Shown: positions 1 through 10,016, counted from the first letter of the stretch. The stretch: DNA of 44,299 nt from an uncultured Spartobacteria bacterium (GCA_903868795.1 CAIPWR010000049.1:1-44299); one strand, 5' to 3'. Notes: generated by a model not told the origin, from the sequence alone. Numbers and translations are program-made.

Positions 1-385
1 CGATGCGCGAGGGCATGCACTGATAGAACCAAATGTGGGAAACCGGCACGGCCAGATCAATGTGGCCCATGCGCTCGCGACGGACGCGGCTTAGGCAGAC
101 CTCGACGACGCAACGATCGCAGACAACATTCTTGTGTTTGATGCGCTTGTACTTGCCGCAGGAGCACTCCCAGTCCCGAGTGGGACCGAAGATACGCTCG
201 CAAAAGAGACCACCCTTCTCGGGCTTGAAGGTCCGGTAATTGATGGTCTCGGGATTCTTGATCTCACCTTTGCTCCAACTACGGATCGTGTCCGGGTTGG
301 CAACGGTGATACCTACCTCGTCAAAGGAGGCCTTGATGGGATCCATCAGAATTTCTGGTGCTGCCGCAAGTGCTGTGTCGCTCAT
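1..385 (-). CDS. rpoC: RNA polymerase beta' subunit, N-terminal part (cut by window edge)
   Basis: This is the first 128 codons of the RNA polymerase beta' subunit; the rest lies beyond the left edge. The ATG at 385 gives a start [18 protein letters not shown], followed by the beta' N-terminal block with [10 protein letters not shown] and [21 protein letters not shown]. The beta' zinc-finger cysteines are visible as CSCGKYK and CDRC at about residues 70-90, followed by the conserved [16 protein letters not shown]. The polypeptide would form the clamp and, further on, the catalytic Mg site. It starts 66 nt after rpoB stops and is clearly co-transcribed with it. Identity is certain from sequence; only the length is unknown. 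Confidence 0.97.
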   Translation of the reverse strand, partial: MSDTALAAAPEILMDPIKASFDEVGITVANPDTIRSWSKGEIKNPETINYRTFKPEKGGLFCERIFGPTRDWECSCGKYKRIKHKNVVCDRCVVEVCLSRVRRERMGHIDLAVPVSHIWFYQCMPSRI

Positions 386-451
386 AGTAAGTGGAATGCT
401 ACTGGCTTGGTAAGTGGTGTAGGTCTGCTTCGCGTGTGGCTAGTTGCTCGT

Positions 452-3400
452 TTAAGCAGCTGAATCGATGAAGGAACGTGGTTCGTTCTTGCCTCCGACC
501 TGGACATCGAGTCCGAGTCCCTGCATTTCCTTGATGAGCACGTTGAAGGACTCGGGGATACCGGCCTCCAGGGAATTATCACCCTTGACGATGCTCTCGT
601 AGATTCGCGTACGTCCCTGCACGTCGTCTGATTTGACGGTGAGCAGTTCCTGAAGCGTGTAGGCGGCGCCGTAGGCTTCAAGCGCCCAGACTTCCATCTC
701 TCCGAAGCGCTGTCCCCCGTACTGAGCCTTTCCACCAAGGGGTTGCTGGGTGACAAGGGAGTAAGGACCAACGGCACGCGCATGGATCTTGTCGGCCACA
801 AGGTGTCCGAGTTTGAGCATGTAAATAATGCCGACAACGACCTCCTGATCGAACGCCTCGCCGGTTCGACCGTCGAAAAGCTGAGACTTGCCGTTCTCTT
901 GGATCCAAGAGAAACCCTCCTTCTGACCGGCTTCCTTGAGGTACTCGCGGATGCGGGTCTCGGGAATTCCGTCAAAGACAGGGGTAGCAACTTTGAAACC
1001 GAGGGCCTTGGCCGCGACACCCAAATGGGTTTCGAGAACCTGACCGACGTTCATGCGGCTAGGCACGCCCAACGGATTGAGCACGATATCGACGGGGGTA
1101 CCATCGGAAAGGAACGGCATATCCTCCTCGGGAACAATCTTGGCGACGACACCCTTGTTACCGTGGCGTCCTGCCATCTTGTCACCGACGGAAAGCTTAC
1201 GCTTGCTGGCGATGAAGACCTTGACCTGCTTGATGATGCCGGGATCGACGTCATCACCGCTCTCGACACGCCCGAGATTTTCTTCCTTCTCGTTCTCGAG
1301 GTCGGCGAAGCGGTGCTCGAACTGTCCGATGATCTCGCGGATCTTGTTGCGGATCGGGCTCGGATCGATCTCGACCACATTGTAGACGCCAGCCAGTTTT
1401 CGCAGAAGCATCTTGGTGATTTTGCGATTGGCGGGGATAATGATCTCACCGGTCTCGCCATTGACAACATCGAGAGGGATCTTCTCGCCGAGGAGCACGT
1501 TGGCAAGGCCTTCCGTGAGCTGCTCGAAGAGTTCTTCCTTACGCTTCTTGTTGTCGTCCTGGATCATCTTCTGCTGTCGCTTCGACTCGGACGGGGTCAT
1601 CTTGATCTTGGCGGCCTTCTCCTTGGAGGAGACACGCACATCCATGACGATGCCGTAGGTTCCGGATGGAACGGTGAGCGAGGTGTCCTTAACGTCTGCC
1701 GCCTTTTCTCCGAAGATGGCTCGGAGGAGACGCTCTTCGGGAGCCAACTCGGTCTCGCTCTTTGGAGTGATCTTTCCGACAAGGATATCGCCTGGCTTCA
1801 CCTCGGCGCCGATGCGGATAACACCGTCGGGTCCAAGGTTCAGAAGGGCTTCCTCGCTGACGTTTGGAATATCACGGGTAATTTCCTCAGGTCCAAGCTT
1901 GGTGTCACGGGCCCCGATCTCGAACTCATCGATGTGGATAGAGGTGTAGACATCCTCCTTGACCACACGCTCGGAGATCATGATCGCATCCTCGAAGTTG
2001 TAGCCGTTCCAAGGCATGAACGCGACGAGCACGTTACGACCAAGGGCGAGTTCACCATTCTCGGTGTTCGGACCATCCGCAAGCACATCGCCCTTCTTGA
2101 TCACCTGGCCCTTCTTGACGATGGGTTTCTGGTTGATGCATGTGCTGCTGTTGGAGCGCATGAATTTGCGCAGATCATAGACATGAACGCCGTTCTCGGG
2201 ATCATCCTTGATCTTCTTTTTGCCCTCGGGAAGCTCACCATCCTTGGTGACAATGATGCGCTGGGAATCAACGGAAGCAATCCTTCCATTGGACTCGGAG
2301 ACAATCACCGCACGAGAGTCACGGGCGACGCGACCTTCCATTCCGGTTCCGATAATCGGAGCGTCGGAGACAAGAAGAGGAACACCCTGGCGTTGCATGT
2401 TCGAGCCCATGAGCGCACGGTTGGCGTCATCGTGCTCAAGGAACGGAATAAGGCCGGCGGCAACGGAAACAAGTTGCTTCGGAGAGACATCCATGTACTG
2501 GACCTTCTCGGGCTCGATCTCGACGAAGTCGCCGCGGAAACGCGAGGAGACAGTCTCGCCGAGGAGTTTACCCTTGGCATCGACGGTTGAATTCGCCTGG
2601 GCGACATAGAAATTCTCATCGCGGTCGCCAGTGAGGTATTCGATATCATCGGTGACGCGACCATTGACCACCTTGCGGTAAGGAGTCTCGATGAAACCGA
2701 AGTCATTCACACGGGCGTAGGTGCTCAACGAGCTGATCAGACCAATGTTCGGACCTTCAGGAGTCTCGATCGGGCAGATACGTCCGTAGTGAGACGGATG
2801 AACATCCCGAACCTCGAAACCGGCGCGCTCACGGGAGAGACCTCCAGGCCCAAGGGCCGAAAGACGGCGCTTGTGGGTGAGCTCGGATAGAGGATTCGTC
2901 TGATCCATGAACTGGCTCAACTGGGAGCGACCGAAGAAGTCGCGCACAACGGCGCTCAGCGACTTCGGATTGATCAGCTTCTGAGGCGTGATGTGATCAA
3001 CGGAAGGATCGTACAGGGCCATACGCTCGCGGACCAAGCGCTCTGTTCGGGAGAGTCCGACGCGGCACTGGTTAGCAAGCAACTCTCCGACCGTGCGGAC
3101 ACGACGGCTACCGAGATGATCGATATCATCGAGCATCCCATCACCCTTGCGGAGTTTGAGAAGATAGCGCATCGACTCGACGATATCCTCCTTGCGAAGG
3201 ACGCGGTCCTCGATCTTGGGATCAAGACCGAGTTTCTGCTGAATTTTGTGACGGCCAACGCGACCCAAGTCGTAGCGCTTGGCGTCAAAGAAGAGACGCT
3301 TGAGCATGCCACGAGCATTCTGAACGGTTGGAGGATCGCCAGGACGCAGCTTGCGGTAGATATCCTTAAGGGCCTCTTCCTCGCTGTGGGCAGGGTCACG

Positions 3401-4252
3401 CTTGAGGGACTTAACAATCGTATCGTCATCCTTGGTGTCGATGACCTTGACTGTGCTGTGACCGGCACGGATCAGATCACGGATCACGGCAGGAGTCAGC
3501 GGTTCGTAAGCACGCGCTATGATCGCATCGCCTTCACGGACATCCGCAAGAAGCACCTTGGTGCTGATCTCTTCCTCGTCGAGTTTGTCGGAGAGTTTGA
3601 GGCTTTCGATTTTATAGAAGAGTGCTGCAATCTCCTCATCGGTGGGAAAGCCGAGAGCACGCAGGAACGTGGTCGCTAGGAACTTGCGGCGACGCTTGCG
3701 GCGGTCGAGATAAACATAGAGAAGATCGTTCGTATCGAACTGAACCTCGGTCCAGGAACCACGGTCAGGAATGATACGGAAGCCATGTAGCAGCTTACCA
3801 TTGAGGTGTATGTCGGACTCAAAACAGATACCGGGAGAGCGGTGCAACTGGCTCACCACAACGCGCTCGGCTCCATTGACCATGAAGGTTCCTGACTTGG
3901 TCATGAGAGGAATCTCTCCCATGTAGACCTTCTCTTCCTTCGTAGACTTTTCGTCCTTGTAACGGAAGGTGACGTAGAGCGGGGCGCTGTAGGTCTCACC
4001 CTCAATCTGGCATTCGAAAGGACCGATCTTCGGCTCCTCCAGATGATAGCTTACGAAATCGAGCGAGGACTTCTCCTCAAAACCATAGATCGGGAAGAAC
4101 TCACGGAAGACGGCCTGAAGGCCAACGTTCTTACGCTTGGAGGGCTCCACGCCCGTCTGGAAAAATTCCTCGTAGGACTTGATCTGCAGTTCGATGAGGT
4201 TGGGCGGTTGGATGGCCTCGTGAAGTTTGCCGAAGTTGATTCTTTCAGACAT
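452..4252 (-). CDS. rpoB: RNA polymerase beta subunit
   Basis: Full-length RNA polymerase beta subunit of 1266 residues, within the usual bacterial range. The N-terminus [21 protein letters not shown] and the rifampicin-site cluster at about residues 430-475 ([22 protein letters not shown]) are intact. These carry the wild-type Asp, His and Ser residues whose substitution usually gives resistance. The active-centre block [12 protein letters not shown] is at about residue 1030, and the C-terminal HARAVGPYS and [13 protein letters not shown] blocks contact beta'. ATG at 4252 is chosen because family homology starts there; the sequence upstream (GCACC before ATG) has no Shine-Dalgarno match. It is followed by rpoC and preceded by a 340-nt gap after rplL, so it probably has its own promoter or attenuation site. 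Confidence 0.98.
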   Translation of the reverse strand: MSERINFGKLHEAIQPPNLIELQIKSYEEFFQTGVEPSKRKNVGLQAVFREFFPIYGFEEKSSLDFVSYHLEEPKIGPFECQIEGETYSAPLYVTFRYKDEKSTKEEKVYMGEIPLMTKSGTFMVNGAERVVVSQLHRSPGICFESDIHLNGKLLHGFRIIPDRGSWTEVQFDTNDLLYVYLDRRKRRRKFLATTFLRALGFPTDEEIAALFYKIESLKLSDKLDEEEISTKVLLADVREGDAIIARAYEPLTPAVIRDLIRAGHSTVKVIDTKDDDTIVKSLKRDPAHSEEEALKDIYRKLRPGDPPTVQNARGMLKRLFFDAKRYDLGRVGRHKIQQKLGLDPKIEDRVLRKEDIVESMRYLLKLRKGDGMLDDIDHLGSRRVRTVGELLANQCRVGLSRTERLVRERMALYDPSVDHITPQKLINPKSLSAVVRDFFGRSQLSQFMDQTNPLSELTHKRRLSALGPGGLSRERAGFEVRDVHPSHYGRICPIETPEGPNIGLISSLSTYARVNDFGFIETPYRKVVNGRVTDDIEYLTGDRDENFYVAQANSTVDAKGKLLGETVSSRFRGDFVEIEPEKVQYMDVSPKQLVSVAAGLIPFLEHDDANRALMGSNMQRQGVPLLVSDAPIIGTGMEGRVARDSRAVIVSESNGRIASVDSQRIIVTKDGELPEGKKKIKDDPENGVHVYDLRKFMRSNSSTCINQKPIVKKGQVIKKGDVLADGPNTENGELALGRNVLVAFMPWNGYNFEDAIMISERVVKEDVYTSIHIDEFEIGARDTKLGPEEITRDIPNVSEEALLNLGPDGVIRIGAEVKPGDILVGKITPKSETELAPEERLLRAIFGEKAADVKDTSLTVPSGTYGIVMDVRVSSKEKAAKIKMTPSESKRQQKMIQDDNKKRKEELFEQLTEGLANVLLGEKIPLDVVNGETGEIIIPANRKITKMLLRKLAGVYNVVEIDPSPIRNKIREIIGQFEHRFADLENEKEENLGRVESGDDVDPGIIKQVKVFIASKRKLSVGDKMAGRHGNKGVVAKIVPEEDMPFLSDGTPVDIVLNPLGVPSRMNVGQVLETHLGVAAKALGFKVATPVFDGIPETRIREYLKEAGQKEGFSWIQENGKSQLFDGRTGEAFDQEVVVGIIYMLKLGHLVADKIHARAVGPYSLVTQQPLGGKAQYGGQRFGEMEVWALEAYGAAYTLQELLTVKSDDVQGRTRIYESIVKGDNSLEAGIPESFNVLIKEMQGLGLDVQVGGKNEPRSFIDSAA

Positions 4253-4592
4253 GGTGCAGGATCTTGGGTGGCGCTTGGGTGACTATACGGGGTGCCTTGA
4301 TGGCGTTCTTTTCTTTACCGGCTAACGCCGGCTGAAAAGGGAGAGTGTTTTGTGCTCGGGGGAGAGACGGGAAAAACGGAAGGCAAAAGAGCCGCCAGTT
4401 GTGGAGTTCCCAAAAAGTACAGGGAAATCCGCGCGGGCGGCGAAAAGATGTGTTTGACTAAGCGTCGTGTGACCGTGTTGCAGGGCTCGGGACAGGTGGA
4501 ACTTTTCTTTTTACGTCGTTCCGGCCATCGAGTCAACCGGGAAACCCCAGAAAACAACGATGACCGGAAATGAATAACGTGGCAGTCGGAGA
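4253..4592. other. 340-nt rplL-rpoB intergenic region
   Basis: No coding region is supported here. It separates the ribosomal-protein genes from rpoB, where many bacteria place an attenuator, an RNA-processing site or an extra promoter. Visible items are a promoter-like pair on the minus strand at 4508-4536 and a 5-bp CCGGC/GCCGG hairpin at about 4319-4332 with no T-run on either strand, so it is not a convincing terminator. An rpoB leader from the candidate promoter would be about 250 nt long. Confidence 0.6.
4508..4536 (-). promoter_or_regulatory. Candidate sigma-70-type promoter for rpoB-rpoC
   Basis: On the minus strand TTGACT (4536-4531) is followed after exactly 17 nt by TAAAAA (4513-4508). 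The -35 matches the consensus at 5 of 6 positions and the -10 at 4 of 6. It lies between rplL and rpoB in the correct orientation. It is inferred from sequence only and could be a chance match. Confidence 0.4.
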
Positions 4593-4979
4593 CTACTTGA
4601 TCTCGACCTTGGCTCCAGCGGCCTCGATCTTCTTCTTGATCTCTTCGGCCTCTTCCTTGCTGGCGCCTTCCTTGATTGCCTTGGGAGCGCTCTCGACAAG
4701 GGCCTTTGCCTCTGCGAGACCGAGTCCTGGGACTGCAGCGCGGACTTCCTTAATGACTCCGATCTTGTTGGATCCGGCTTCCTTGAGGATGACGTCGAAG
4801 GAGGTCTTCTCCTCGGCTGCGGCGGCAGGTGCGCCAGCGGCACCACCACCAACGGCGGCGACGGCGACAGGAGCGGCGGCGCTCACGCCCCACTTCTCTT
4901 CGAGGGCCTTCACGAGATCAGCGATCTGGAGGACGGTGAGGTTGCTGAGTTGATCAACTAGTGCAGTGTTATCGGACAT
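4593..4979 (-). CDS. rplL: Ribosomal protein bL12 (L7/L12)
   Basis: The 128-residue stalk protein of the 50S subunit, which recruits translation factor GTPases. It has the three expected parts: an N-terminal dimerisation helix pair ([20 protein letters not shown]), an Ala/Gly-rich flexible hinge at about residues 35-57, and the globular factor-binding domain from [20 protein letters not shown] to the end VEIK. The ATG at 4979 gives the standard start. It lies 174 nt downstream of rplJ in the same orientation; the two proteins assemble together on the ribosome stalk. Confidence 0.97.
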   Translation of the reverse strand: MSDNTALVDQLSNLTVLQIADLVKALEEKWGVSAAAPVAVAAVGGGAAGAPAAAAEEKTSFDVILKEAGSNKIGVIKEVRAAVPGLGLAEAKALVESAPKAIKEGASKEEAEEIKKKIEAAGAKVEIK

Positions 4980-5153
4980 GGTGTTGTTTGGATTTTGATG
5001 CTGTCGCGTCCCGAAGCCTCAGGACATTTGAGTCCGGCAGCCGCCGGCCCGACAGTTCATCGTGTTGTGTTTCCTTCACCCGTCGTGGCTTCGTACGCCG
5101 GGAGAAATTTTTTTGGTTAAAAGGTATTTGGAATGCTTAGAAAGTCCGACCGC

Positions 5154-5789
5154 TTACTCGGCAGCTGGAGTCTCCGTGGGAGCTGCTTCTGCCACGACTT
5201 CAGCAGCGGGTGCCTCGGTTGCAGGGGCATCCGTAACTGGAACTTCGGCAGCGGGAGCGGGCTCGGCTGCAGGGGCAGCAGGAGCCTTCTCGGCAATCGC
5301 CGCAAGGACGCGGGCCAGACTCGCGCCTGGCTCGTTGAGCGTACGCACCAGCTTGGTGGCTGGACTGAGTAGAAGACCGAGGAGCTGGGCTTGGAGGACT
5401 TCCTTGGGAGGAAGATCGGCCAAGGCGATCACCTGGGCGGTATCAAGAATTGAGTTATCAAGGATACCGACACGAATCTTTGGCTTCTCGAATTCCGCAG
5501 CAAAGGTCTTGAGGATCTTTGCGGAAGCGCAGATGTCTTTGTCACCAACAACGAACGCAGTCTGACCCGTCAGATGGGCATCGAGTTCTGGAAGACCGGC
5601 GTCCTTGATGGAACGGCGGAGGAAGGTGTTTTTGATGACGGTCAGAGAGGCTCCGGCACCACCGAGGCGGTTACGGAGTTCTGCAAAGTGATTCACGTTC
5701 ATCCCGCCGTATTCGACGACGATGAGGAAAGGAGAGTTGTTGAGGCGTAGCTTGACGTCCTCTACGATCGTGGGTTTCTCGGGGCGCAT
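5154..5789 (-). CDS. rplJ: Ribosomal protein uL10 with Ala/Pro/Glu-rich C-terminal tail
   Basis: Ribosomal protein L10, the base of the L7/L12 stalk. It begins MRPEKPTIVEDVKLRLNNS, and the L10 fold runs to about residue 165. Typical segments are the YGGMNVNHFAELRNRL block, the FLRRSIKDAGL segment, and the C-terminal helix region where bL12 dimers dock. At 211 residues it is longer than the common 165-175. The extra 45 or so residues are almost entirely Ala, Pro, Glu, Val and Thr (for example EKAPAAPAAEPAPAAEVPV), a low-complexity acidic tail. It follows rplA by 31 nt, leaving no room for a classical long L10 autoregulatory leader. Confidence 0.96.
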   Translation of the reverse strand: MRPEKPTIVEDVKLRLNNSPFLIVVEYGGMNVNHFAELRNRLGGAGASLTVIKNTFLRRSIKDAGLPELDAHLTGQTAFVVGDKDICASAKILKTFAAEFEKPKIRVGILDNSILDTAQVIALADLPPKEVLQAQLLGLLLSPATKLVRTLNEPGASLARVLAAIAEKAPAAPAAEPAPAAEVPVTDAPATEAPAAEVVAEAAPTETPAAE

Positions 5790-5820
5790 GGTGGTAGGTC
5801 CTTGGTTCCTCGTGGATGGG

Positions 5821-6522
5821 TTAGTTCTTCAGGAATGGTGCCGCATCGATCAGGATGCCGGGCAGCATTGTTGCAGCCAGGGTGACTGACTCGACAAAAG
5901 CACCCTTGGCTGTTGCGGGGCGCGACTTGATCACCGCCTCAATAACGGCGCGACCGTTGTCGAGAAGCTGTTCCTCGCTGAAAGAGAACTTGCCGACAGG
6001 AACAGCGATGTTGCCATTCTTATCGAGTTTGAACTCAACTCGTCCGGCCTTCACCTCCTGCACCGCCTTGGCGGTGTCGTCGCTGACTGTTCCGGTCTTC
6101 GGGTTAGGCATGAGACCGCGGGGTCCGAGAACCTTACCGAGCTTACGAACCTCGGTCATGGCTGCCGGAGTCGCAATCGCGACGTCGAAATCGGAAAAGC
6201 CGCCTTGGACTTTCTTCAGAAGGTCTTCAAATCCAACGAACTCTGCTCCTGCTTCCTGTGCTGCCGTGGCGGCTGCACCGGTTGCGAAGACAAGGACGCG
6301 AACGTTCTTACCGCTACCATGGGGGAGAGGGCAGGTGCCACGAACCATCTGGTCGCTCTGCTTGGGATCAACACCAAGTCGCATCGAGACGGTAACCGTC
6401 TGATCGAATTTGGTGGGAGGCATCTTCTTGAGGACGTTCAGAGCGTCGCTCAATGGATATTTGCGCCCCTGCTCAACGAGCTCATTGGCGGCGCGGTAAC
6501 GTTTGCTGCGGGTGTTTTGCAT
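5821..6522 (-). CDS. rplA: Ribosomal protein uL1
   Basis: Ribosomal protein L1 (233 residues, normal length), which forms the mobile L1 stalk at the E site and in many bacteria represses its own operon. Family blocks seen are KFDQTVTVSMRLGVDPKQSD near the N-terminus, RGTCPLPHGSGKNVRVLVF, and the hallmark LGPRGLMPNPKTGTV. The C-terminal end is VTLAATMLPGILIDAAPF. ATG at 6522 is the family start (MQNTRSKRYRAANELVEQG). It sits between rplK and rplJ as in the standard operon, 70 nt after rplK. Confidence 0.97.
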   Translation of the reverse strand: MQNTRSKRYRAANELVEQGRKYPLSDALNVLKKMPPTKFDQTVTVSMRLGVDPKQSDQMVRGTCPLPHGSGKNVRVLVFATGAAATAAQEAGAEFVGFEDLLKKVQGGFSDFDVAIATPAAMTEVRKLGKVLGPRGLMPNPKTGTVSDDTAKAVQEVKAGRVEFKLDKNGNIAVPVGKFSFSEEQLLDNGRAVIEAVIKSRPATAKGAFVESVTLAATMLPGILIDAAPFLKN

Positions 6523-6592
6523 TTCGTGGTGCAGTTCAAGCGGTCCGAAGACCTCCTGCGGTTGGTTGTTTTAAAATTACGCCTCGCCCTTT

Positions 6593-7018
6593 TTATGCCT
6601 CAATTTCAATGCCCATCTGGCGGGCGGTGCCGCAAAGGGTGCGGAAGGCAGCTTCCTCGCTGCGGGCATTCATGTCCTTCATCTTGATCTTCACGAGGTC
6701 CATGACCTGCTTCTTGGTAAGCTTGGCCACCTTGACTTTGTTCGGCTCCTTGGAACCGGAAGCAATCCCTGCGGCTTTCTTAAGAAGAACGCCTGCGGGA
6801 GGCTGCTTGGTGATGAAGGTGAAGCTCTTGTCCTTATAGACGGTGATGACCACAGGAAGAATATCGCCGGCCTGCTTCTGCGTGGCGGCATTGAACTCCT
6901 TGCAAAAGGCCATGATGTTGACACCCTGCTGACCGAGCGCTGGACCGACTGGAGGCGCTGGATTGGCCTGTCCGGCGGGGATCTGAAGCTTGATCTGTCC
7001 TGTGATTTCTTTGGCCAT
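6593..7018 (-). CDS. rplK: Ribosomal protein uL11
   Basis: Ribosomal protein L11 (141 residues), part of the GTPase-associated centre and needed for RelA-type stringent signalling. The N-terminal domain carries [20 protein letters not shown] and the [15 protein letters not shown] block. The RNA-binding C-terminal domain includes [18 protein letters not shown]. The ATG at 7018 gives the usual start [13 protein letters not shown]. It is the first gene of this minus-strand operon in the window. NusG, normally immediately upstream, is not present in the following 217 nt, which lead to divergent yqgE. Confidence 0.97.
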   Translation of the reverse strand: MAKEITGQIKLQIPAGQANPAPPVGPALGQQGVNIMAFCKEFNAATQKQAGDILPVVITVYKDKSFTFITKQPPAGVLLKKAAGIASGSKEPNKVKVAKLTKKQVMDLVKIKMKDMNARSEEAAFRTLCGTARQMGIEIEA

Positions 7019-7235
7019 GGTTCGAGTTTGTGGAAGGAGTTAAGAAAGCGTGTGAAACGGTATTCGAGAGAGTTCCTAGTGCCGATTCCGGCGAAAAAGG
7101 TTGGCAATAAAAGCTGATCTGGTCCCTATGGGCAAGAGATTTCTTGATTTTTTTATTGCAGTGCCGAAGAAGCCTCCTTTCAAACGATCAAAATAAGAGC
7201 CCCTAGAGCCTCCCTTCCAAGTTCATGTTGATCTG

Positions 7236-7835
7236 TTGCCCGAGAAGGGTGAAAATAATGTTGTGCGCCTTCAACAACCTCATCAAACAGAAACCGAGCT
7301 GACAGGCTCACTGCTTGTGGCGTTGCCAAGTCTTGTTGATCCGAATTTCCGGCGCACGATCCTCTTTCTGACCCATCACGATCAGGAGGGTGCCATGGGC
7401 TTCATTCTGAACCGCCCCAGGAATGAACGCTTGGGACAATTGGCCAGCGCACCTGAGGAGGTAGCCGATGTACCTGTCTTCAGCGGCGGCCCCGTGGATC
7501 CGAAGAACCTCATCCTGACTCACTTGCTCTGGAAGAAATCAGGAGTGCGTTTCCAATCGCTAGGAGAGGAGGATCTGTCACTGTTGGATTCCGAAAAAAA
7601 TCCGAAAACGGACCAGACCCTCAGAGCCTTCACAGGTTATGCAGGATGGACCGGAGGGCAACTCGAACAGGAGATCGCTGAAAAATCATGGCACCTTCTC
7701 AAGCCCACGCCCGCAATACTTCAACCCGTGCACACCTTGGAGGATGGCATCAAGCTCTGGAAAGGAATCATGAAGGACTTAGGATCGATGTATTATCTGC
7801 TCGCACAGGCGCCAGATGATCTTTCGAGGAATTAA
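7236..7835 (+). CDS. yqgE: YqgE/AlgH (UPF0301) family protein
   Basis: A protein of up to 199 residues in the YqgE/AlgH family, widespread but without an agreed biochemical role. Family marks are GSLLVALPSLVDPNFRRTI, FLTHHDQEGAMGFILNRP, VFSGGPVDPKNLILTH and FTGYAGWTGGQLEQEI. The longest frame opens with TTG at 7236. There is no in-frame ATG before the conserved region, but a GTG at 7263 is an alternative start 9 codons in. It is transcribed divergently from rplK and its stop lies only 7 nt from the convergent stop of the reductase gene at 7843. Confidence 0.9.
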   Translation: MPEKGENNVVRLQQPHQTETELTGSLLVALPSLVDPNFRRTILFLTHHDQEGAMGFILNRPRNERLGQLASAPEEVADVPVFSGGPVDPKNLILTHLLWKKSGVRFQSLGEEDLSLLDSEKNPKTDQTLRAFTGYAGWTGGQLEQEIAEKSWHLLKPTPAILQPVHTLEDGIKLWKGIMKDLGSMYYLLAQAPDDLSRN

Positions 7836-7842
7836 TCCTTCG

Positions 7843-8838
7843 TCAGATCTTCCCCTGCTTCTTAAGCCAATCGGCCGTTGCGGCAAGAGTTCCGGAAAGT
7901 GATCTGGTGGGCTTCCAGCTAAACTCCTTCTCGAAAGGCTTCCCATCACAGACCCAGCGGTCGGGTAGGATCTCGCGAACCCGGTCACGCCCTAGACTGG
8001 GAGCAGCGGCACGCCACGCAGGTACGGCATCGATCACGACTGAAGCGAGTTGGATCACCAACTGAGGTAGCGACAGCGTGACCCCCCGAGCACTGATCAC
8101 CCGAGCCGCTGTAGAAATTAACTCTGTGTCGGTAATCGTGTTTTCTGAGCCGAGGTAAAAGGGTCCGTGTTTTGGCCAGTCAGCGGGCGCGACCAGTGCA
8201 GAGACAAGGATCGCATCGCAGAGATCCTCGACATCGATCCAGCTGTAATGCTTGGCCTTGAAACCGGGTTTAACCCTGATAGCTCCCGCCGCCATTTTGA
8301 AAAGCGGCAGGGTGGCGGCATCGCGGGGACCTAGAACCATTGGGGGACGCAGGATCAGGAGGCGAGGGCCGAGACGGTTGCGGAGCTCTCTTTCCATCGT
8401 GAGTTTTGAGGCTCCATAGAGCGAGACAGGTTGATCCTGATCATCCATCGAGCGGGCGACCTTCCCCCGCTGCGTAGGACCCCCAGCAGCCTGAGAGGAT
8501 AGGACAATGACCCGGGCCGTTCTTGGCAACTGGGCCATGAGACGCAGGGTTCCCTCCACATTCGTTTCAAAATACTCCTCGCGACGCCTCCCAAAGAGGA
8601 GTCCCGCCGCATGGATGACCAGATCAGGAGCGGAATCTGGAGGAAGCTCCCAGAAATTCCCAGTAACACGGCACGGAACAAATCGATCGTCGCGGATCCC
8701 CTCCCCATCCAACTGCGAGCTGAGCTTCTCGAGATCACGGACAGGGAGAATAATCCGACTCCAGCGCCGGTCACGCTGGAGCTTACGAAGAAGATTCCGT
8801 CCGACGAATCCCGTGGATCCGCTCAGGAGAAGTTCCAT
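7843..8838 (-). CDS. NAD(P)-dependent reductase, epimerase-like; probable ceramide reductase (CerR-like)
   Basis: A 331-residue extended short-chain dehydrogenase of the NAD-dependent epimerase/dehydratase type. The N-terminal nucleotide-binding loop GSTGFVGRNLL is at residues 7-17, and the YxxxK catalytic pair is in SLYGASK at about residue 139. The family alone would allow a sugar epimerase. The context argues for CerR, which in Caulobacter reduces the 3-keto group of N-acylated 3-ketosphinganine to give dihydroceramide: the two genes immediately upstream look like serine palmitoyltransferase and the bacterial ceramide synthase. It starts 23 nt after the acyltransferase gene stops, so co-transcription is likely. 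The SDR family is certain; the substrate is inference. Confidence 0.75.
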   Translation of the reverse strand: MELLLSGSTGFVGRNLLRKLQRDRRWSRIILPVRDLEKLSSQLDGEGIRDDRFVPCRVTGNFWELPPDSAPDLVIHAAGLLFGRRREEYFETNVEGTLRLMAQLPRTARVIVLSSQAAGGPTQRGKVARSMDDQDQPVSLYGASKLTMERELRNRLGPRLLILRPPMVLGPRDAATLPLFKMAAGAIRVKPGFKAKHYSWIDVEDLCDAILVSALVAPADWPKHGPFYLGSENTITDTELISTAARVISARGVTLSLPQLVIQLASVVIDAVPAWRAAAPSLGRDRVREILPDRWVCDGKPFEKEFSWKPTRSLSGTLAATADWLKKQGKI

Positions 8839-8861
8839 GGGGAGTGAAGGCGATCCCAGGA

Positions 8862-10016
8862 TCAGGCCAACGACTTCTCGTAGAGCTCGTAGGTGCGGGA
8901 ATGGTGTCCACCCATGAGTTCCGCCGCCTCGAGGATTTCCACATTGTTTGCCTCGACCCAGGAGACCTCAGAGAGTTCGTACTTGGCCTTGGCGATGCGG
9001 AAACTCTCGAAGAAGAGCAGGGCACTGAGTCCCTTGTCCCTGTAGGCCGGCTCGACTCCCAGAACGGTGAGGCGGTCGGTCTTGATCTTCTGGACCTGAA
9101 GTCGCAGGGCCATCTCGAGAAAACGGAAAACTCCCTTGCGTCCGCGAGAGGCATGGAAAACTTCGTTCACGTTCGGCAACGCCAGCGAAAAACCAACGTC
9201 GCGACCATCCACACAAACGAAGACAATAATGCTTGGATCGGCAATCGCCTTCAAGTCATCCGCCGCATGGAGCAAATCTTCCAAAGCAATCGGATAGAAA
9301 CCCCAATTGCGGTCAAGGCACTGGTTATAGAGGCGATGGATTGTCTCCAGTTCCTTGTTCAGGTTCTTCATGTCGATCGTGCGGATCGAAACATTGTTTC
9401 TTTTCTTAAGCCAGTTGACGATTTTGGTGACTCGGGCGGGCGGTTCCGCATGCAGAGGAACATCCCAAGCGTAGAGCGTCCTGATAATGCCAAGTCCAAC
9501 CGCATTGTAGACCTCATCGTAATACGTCGGATTCCACGGCATCGAAATGAAGGTGGGTCGGTCATTACCCTTTGTCAGCACGCCGCAATCATCATTGATC
9601 GAGGGGTTATAGGGCCCCCTCATGATAGTCAGTCCCTTATCCTTCAGGATCTTGGCAGCGGCATCGACCAGAGCCCTAGCCACCGAGGGGTCGTTGATAA
9701 AATCGAAAAATCCAAAGAAGCCGACCGAGTCCTTGTTGTGGCTGTTGTGGGAACGGTTGACGATTGCCGCAATGCGGCCAACGGGCTTCCCGTCGCGGCA
9801 AGCGATCAGGGGAGTGATCTCCCCGTGTTTTTTTAGGAAAACCGACTTCGGGCCAATAAGGCCGACGACGCTACCGGGAAACGGCGGCGTGAAGTTCGGA
9901 TCCGTTCCGTGAAGAATCTCCGGAATCGACTCGAACTTCTTCAGCTCCGCCGCGCTGCGGCAGGGCAAAATCGAAAACGTTCCGGCGGCGGCCTGGTTCT
10001 GTGTATGCTGGGTCAT
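8862..10016 (-). CDS. GNAT-like N-acyltransferase; probable bacterial ceramide synthase (bCerS-like)
   Basis: A 384-residue protein of the acyl-CoA N-acyltransferase superfamily. It opens with a YghO-like segment (ILPCRSAAELKKFESIPEIL, then GTDPNFTPPFPGS). The middle contains MRGPYNPSINDDCGVL, and the C-terminal GNAT-like fold has LTVLGVEPAYRDKGLSALLF followed by SEVSWVEANN. Long GNAT proteins of this kind next to serine palmitoyltransferase correspond to bCerS, which N-acylates 3-ketosphinganine before its reduction. Neighbours agree: spt upstream, the reductase downstream. The ATG at 10016 lies inside the end of spt, a 146-nt out-of-frame overlap, but the conserved N-terminal segment requires this start or one very close to it. 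Enzymatic assignment is inferred from context. Confidence 0.72.
   Translation of the reverse strand: MTQHTQNQAAAGTFSILPCRSAAELKKFESIPEILHGTDPNFTPPFPGSVVGLIGPKSVFLKKHGEITPLIACRDGKPVGRIAAIVNRSHNSHNKDSVGFFGFFDFINDPSVARALVDAAAKILKDKGLTIMRGPYNPSINDDCGVLTKGNDRPTFISMPWNPTYYDEVYNAVGLGIIRTLYAWDVPLHAEPPARVTKIVNWLKKRNNVSIRTIDMKNLNKELETIHRLYNQCLDRNWGFYPIALEDLLHAADDLKAIADPSIIVFVCVDGRDVGFSLALPNVNEVFHASRGRKGVFRFLEMALRLQVQKIKTDRLTVLGVEPAYRDKGLSALLFFESFRIAKAKYELSEVSWVEANNVEILEAAELMGGHHSRTYELYEKSLA

Noticed and set aside
743-2590. 615-codon open frame on the plus strand
   Set aside because: It is antisense to rpoB and mirrors that gene's codon structure; it has no recognisable family motif.
4319-4332. CCGGC/GCCGG hairpin as rpoB-region terminator
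   Set aside because: Five base pairs with no T-run on either strand.
8862-10016. Ordinary ribosomal or antibiotic N-acetyltransferase
   Set aside because: It is about twice the usual GNAT length, with a YghO-like N-terminus, and lies between spt and a reductase.
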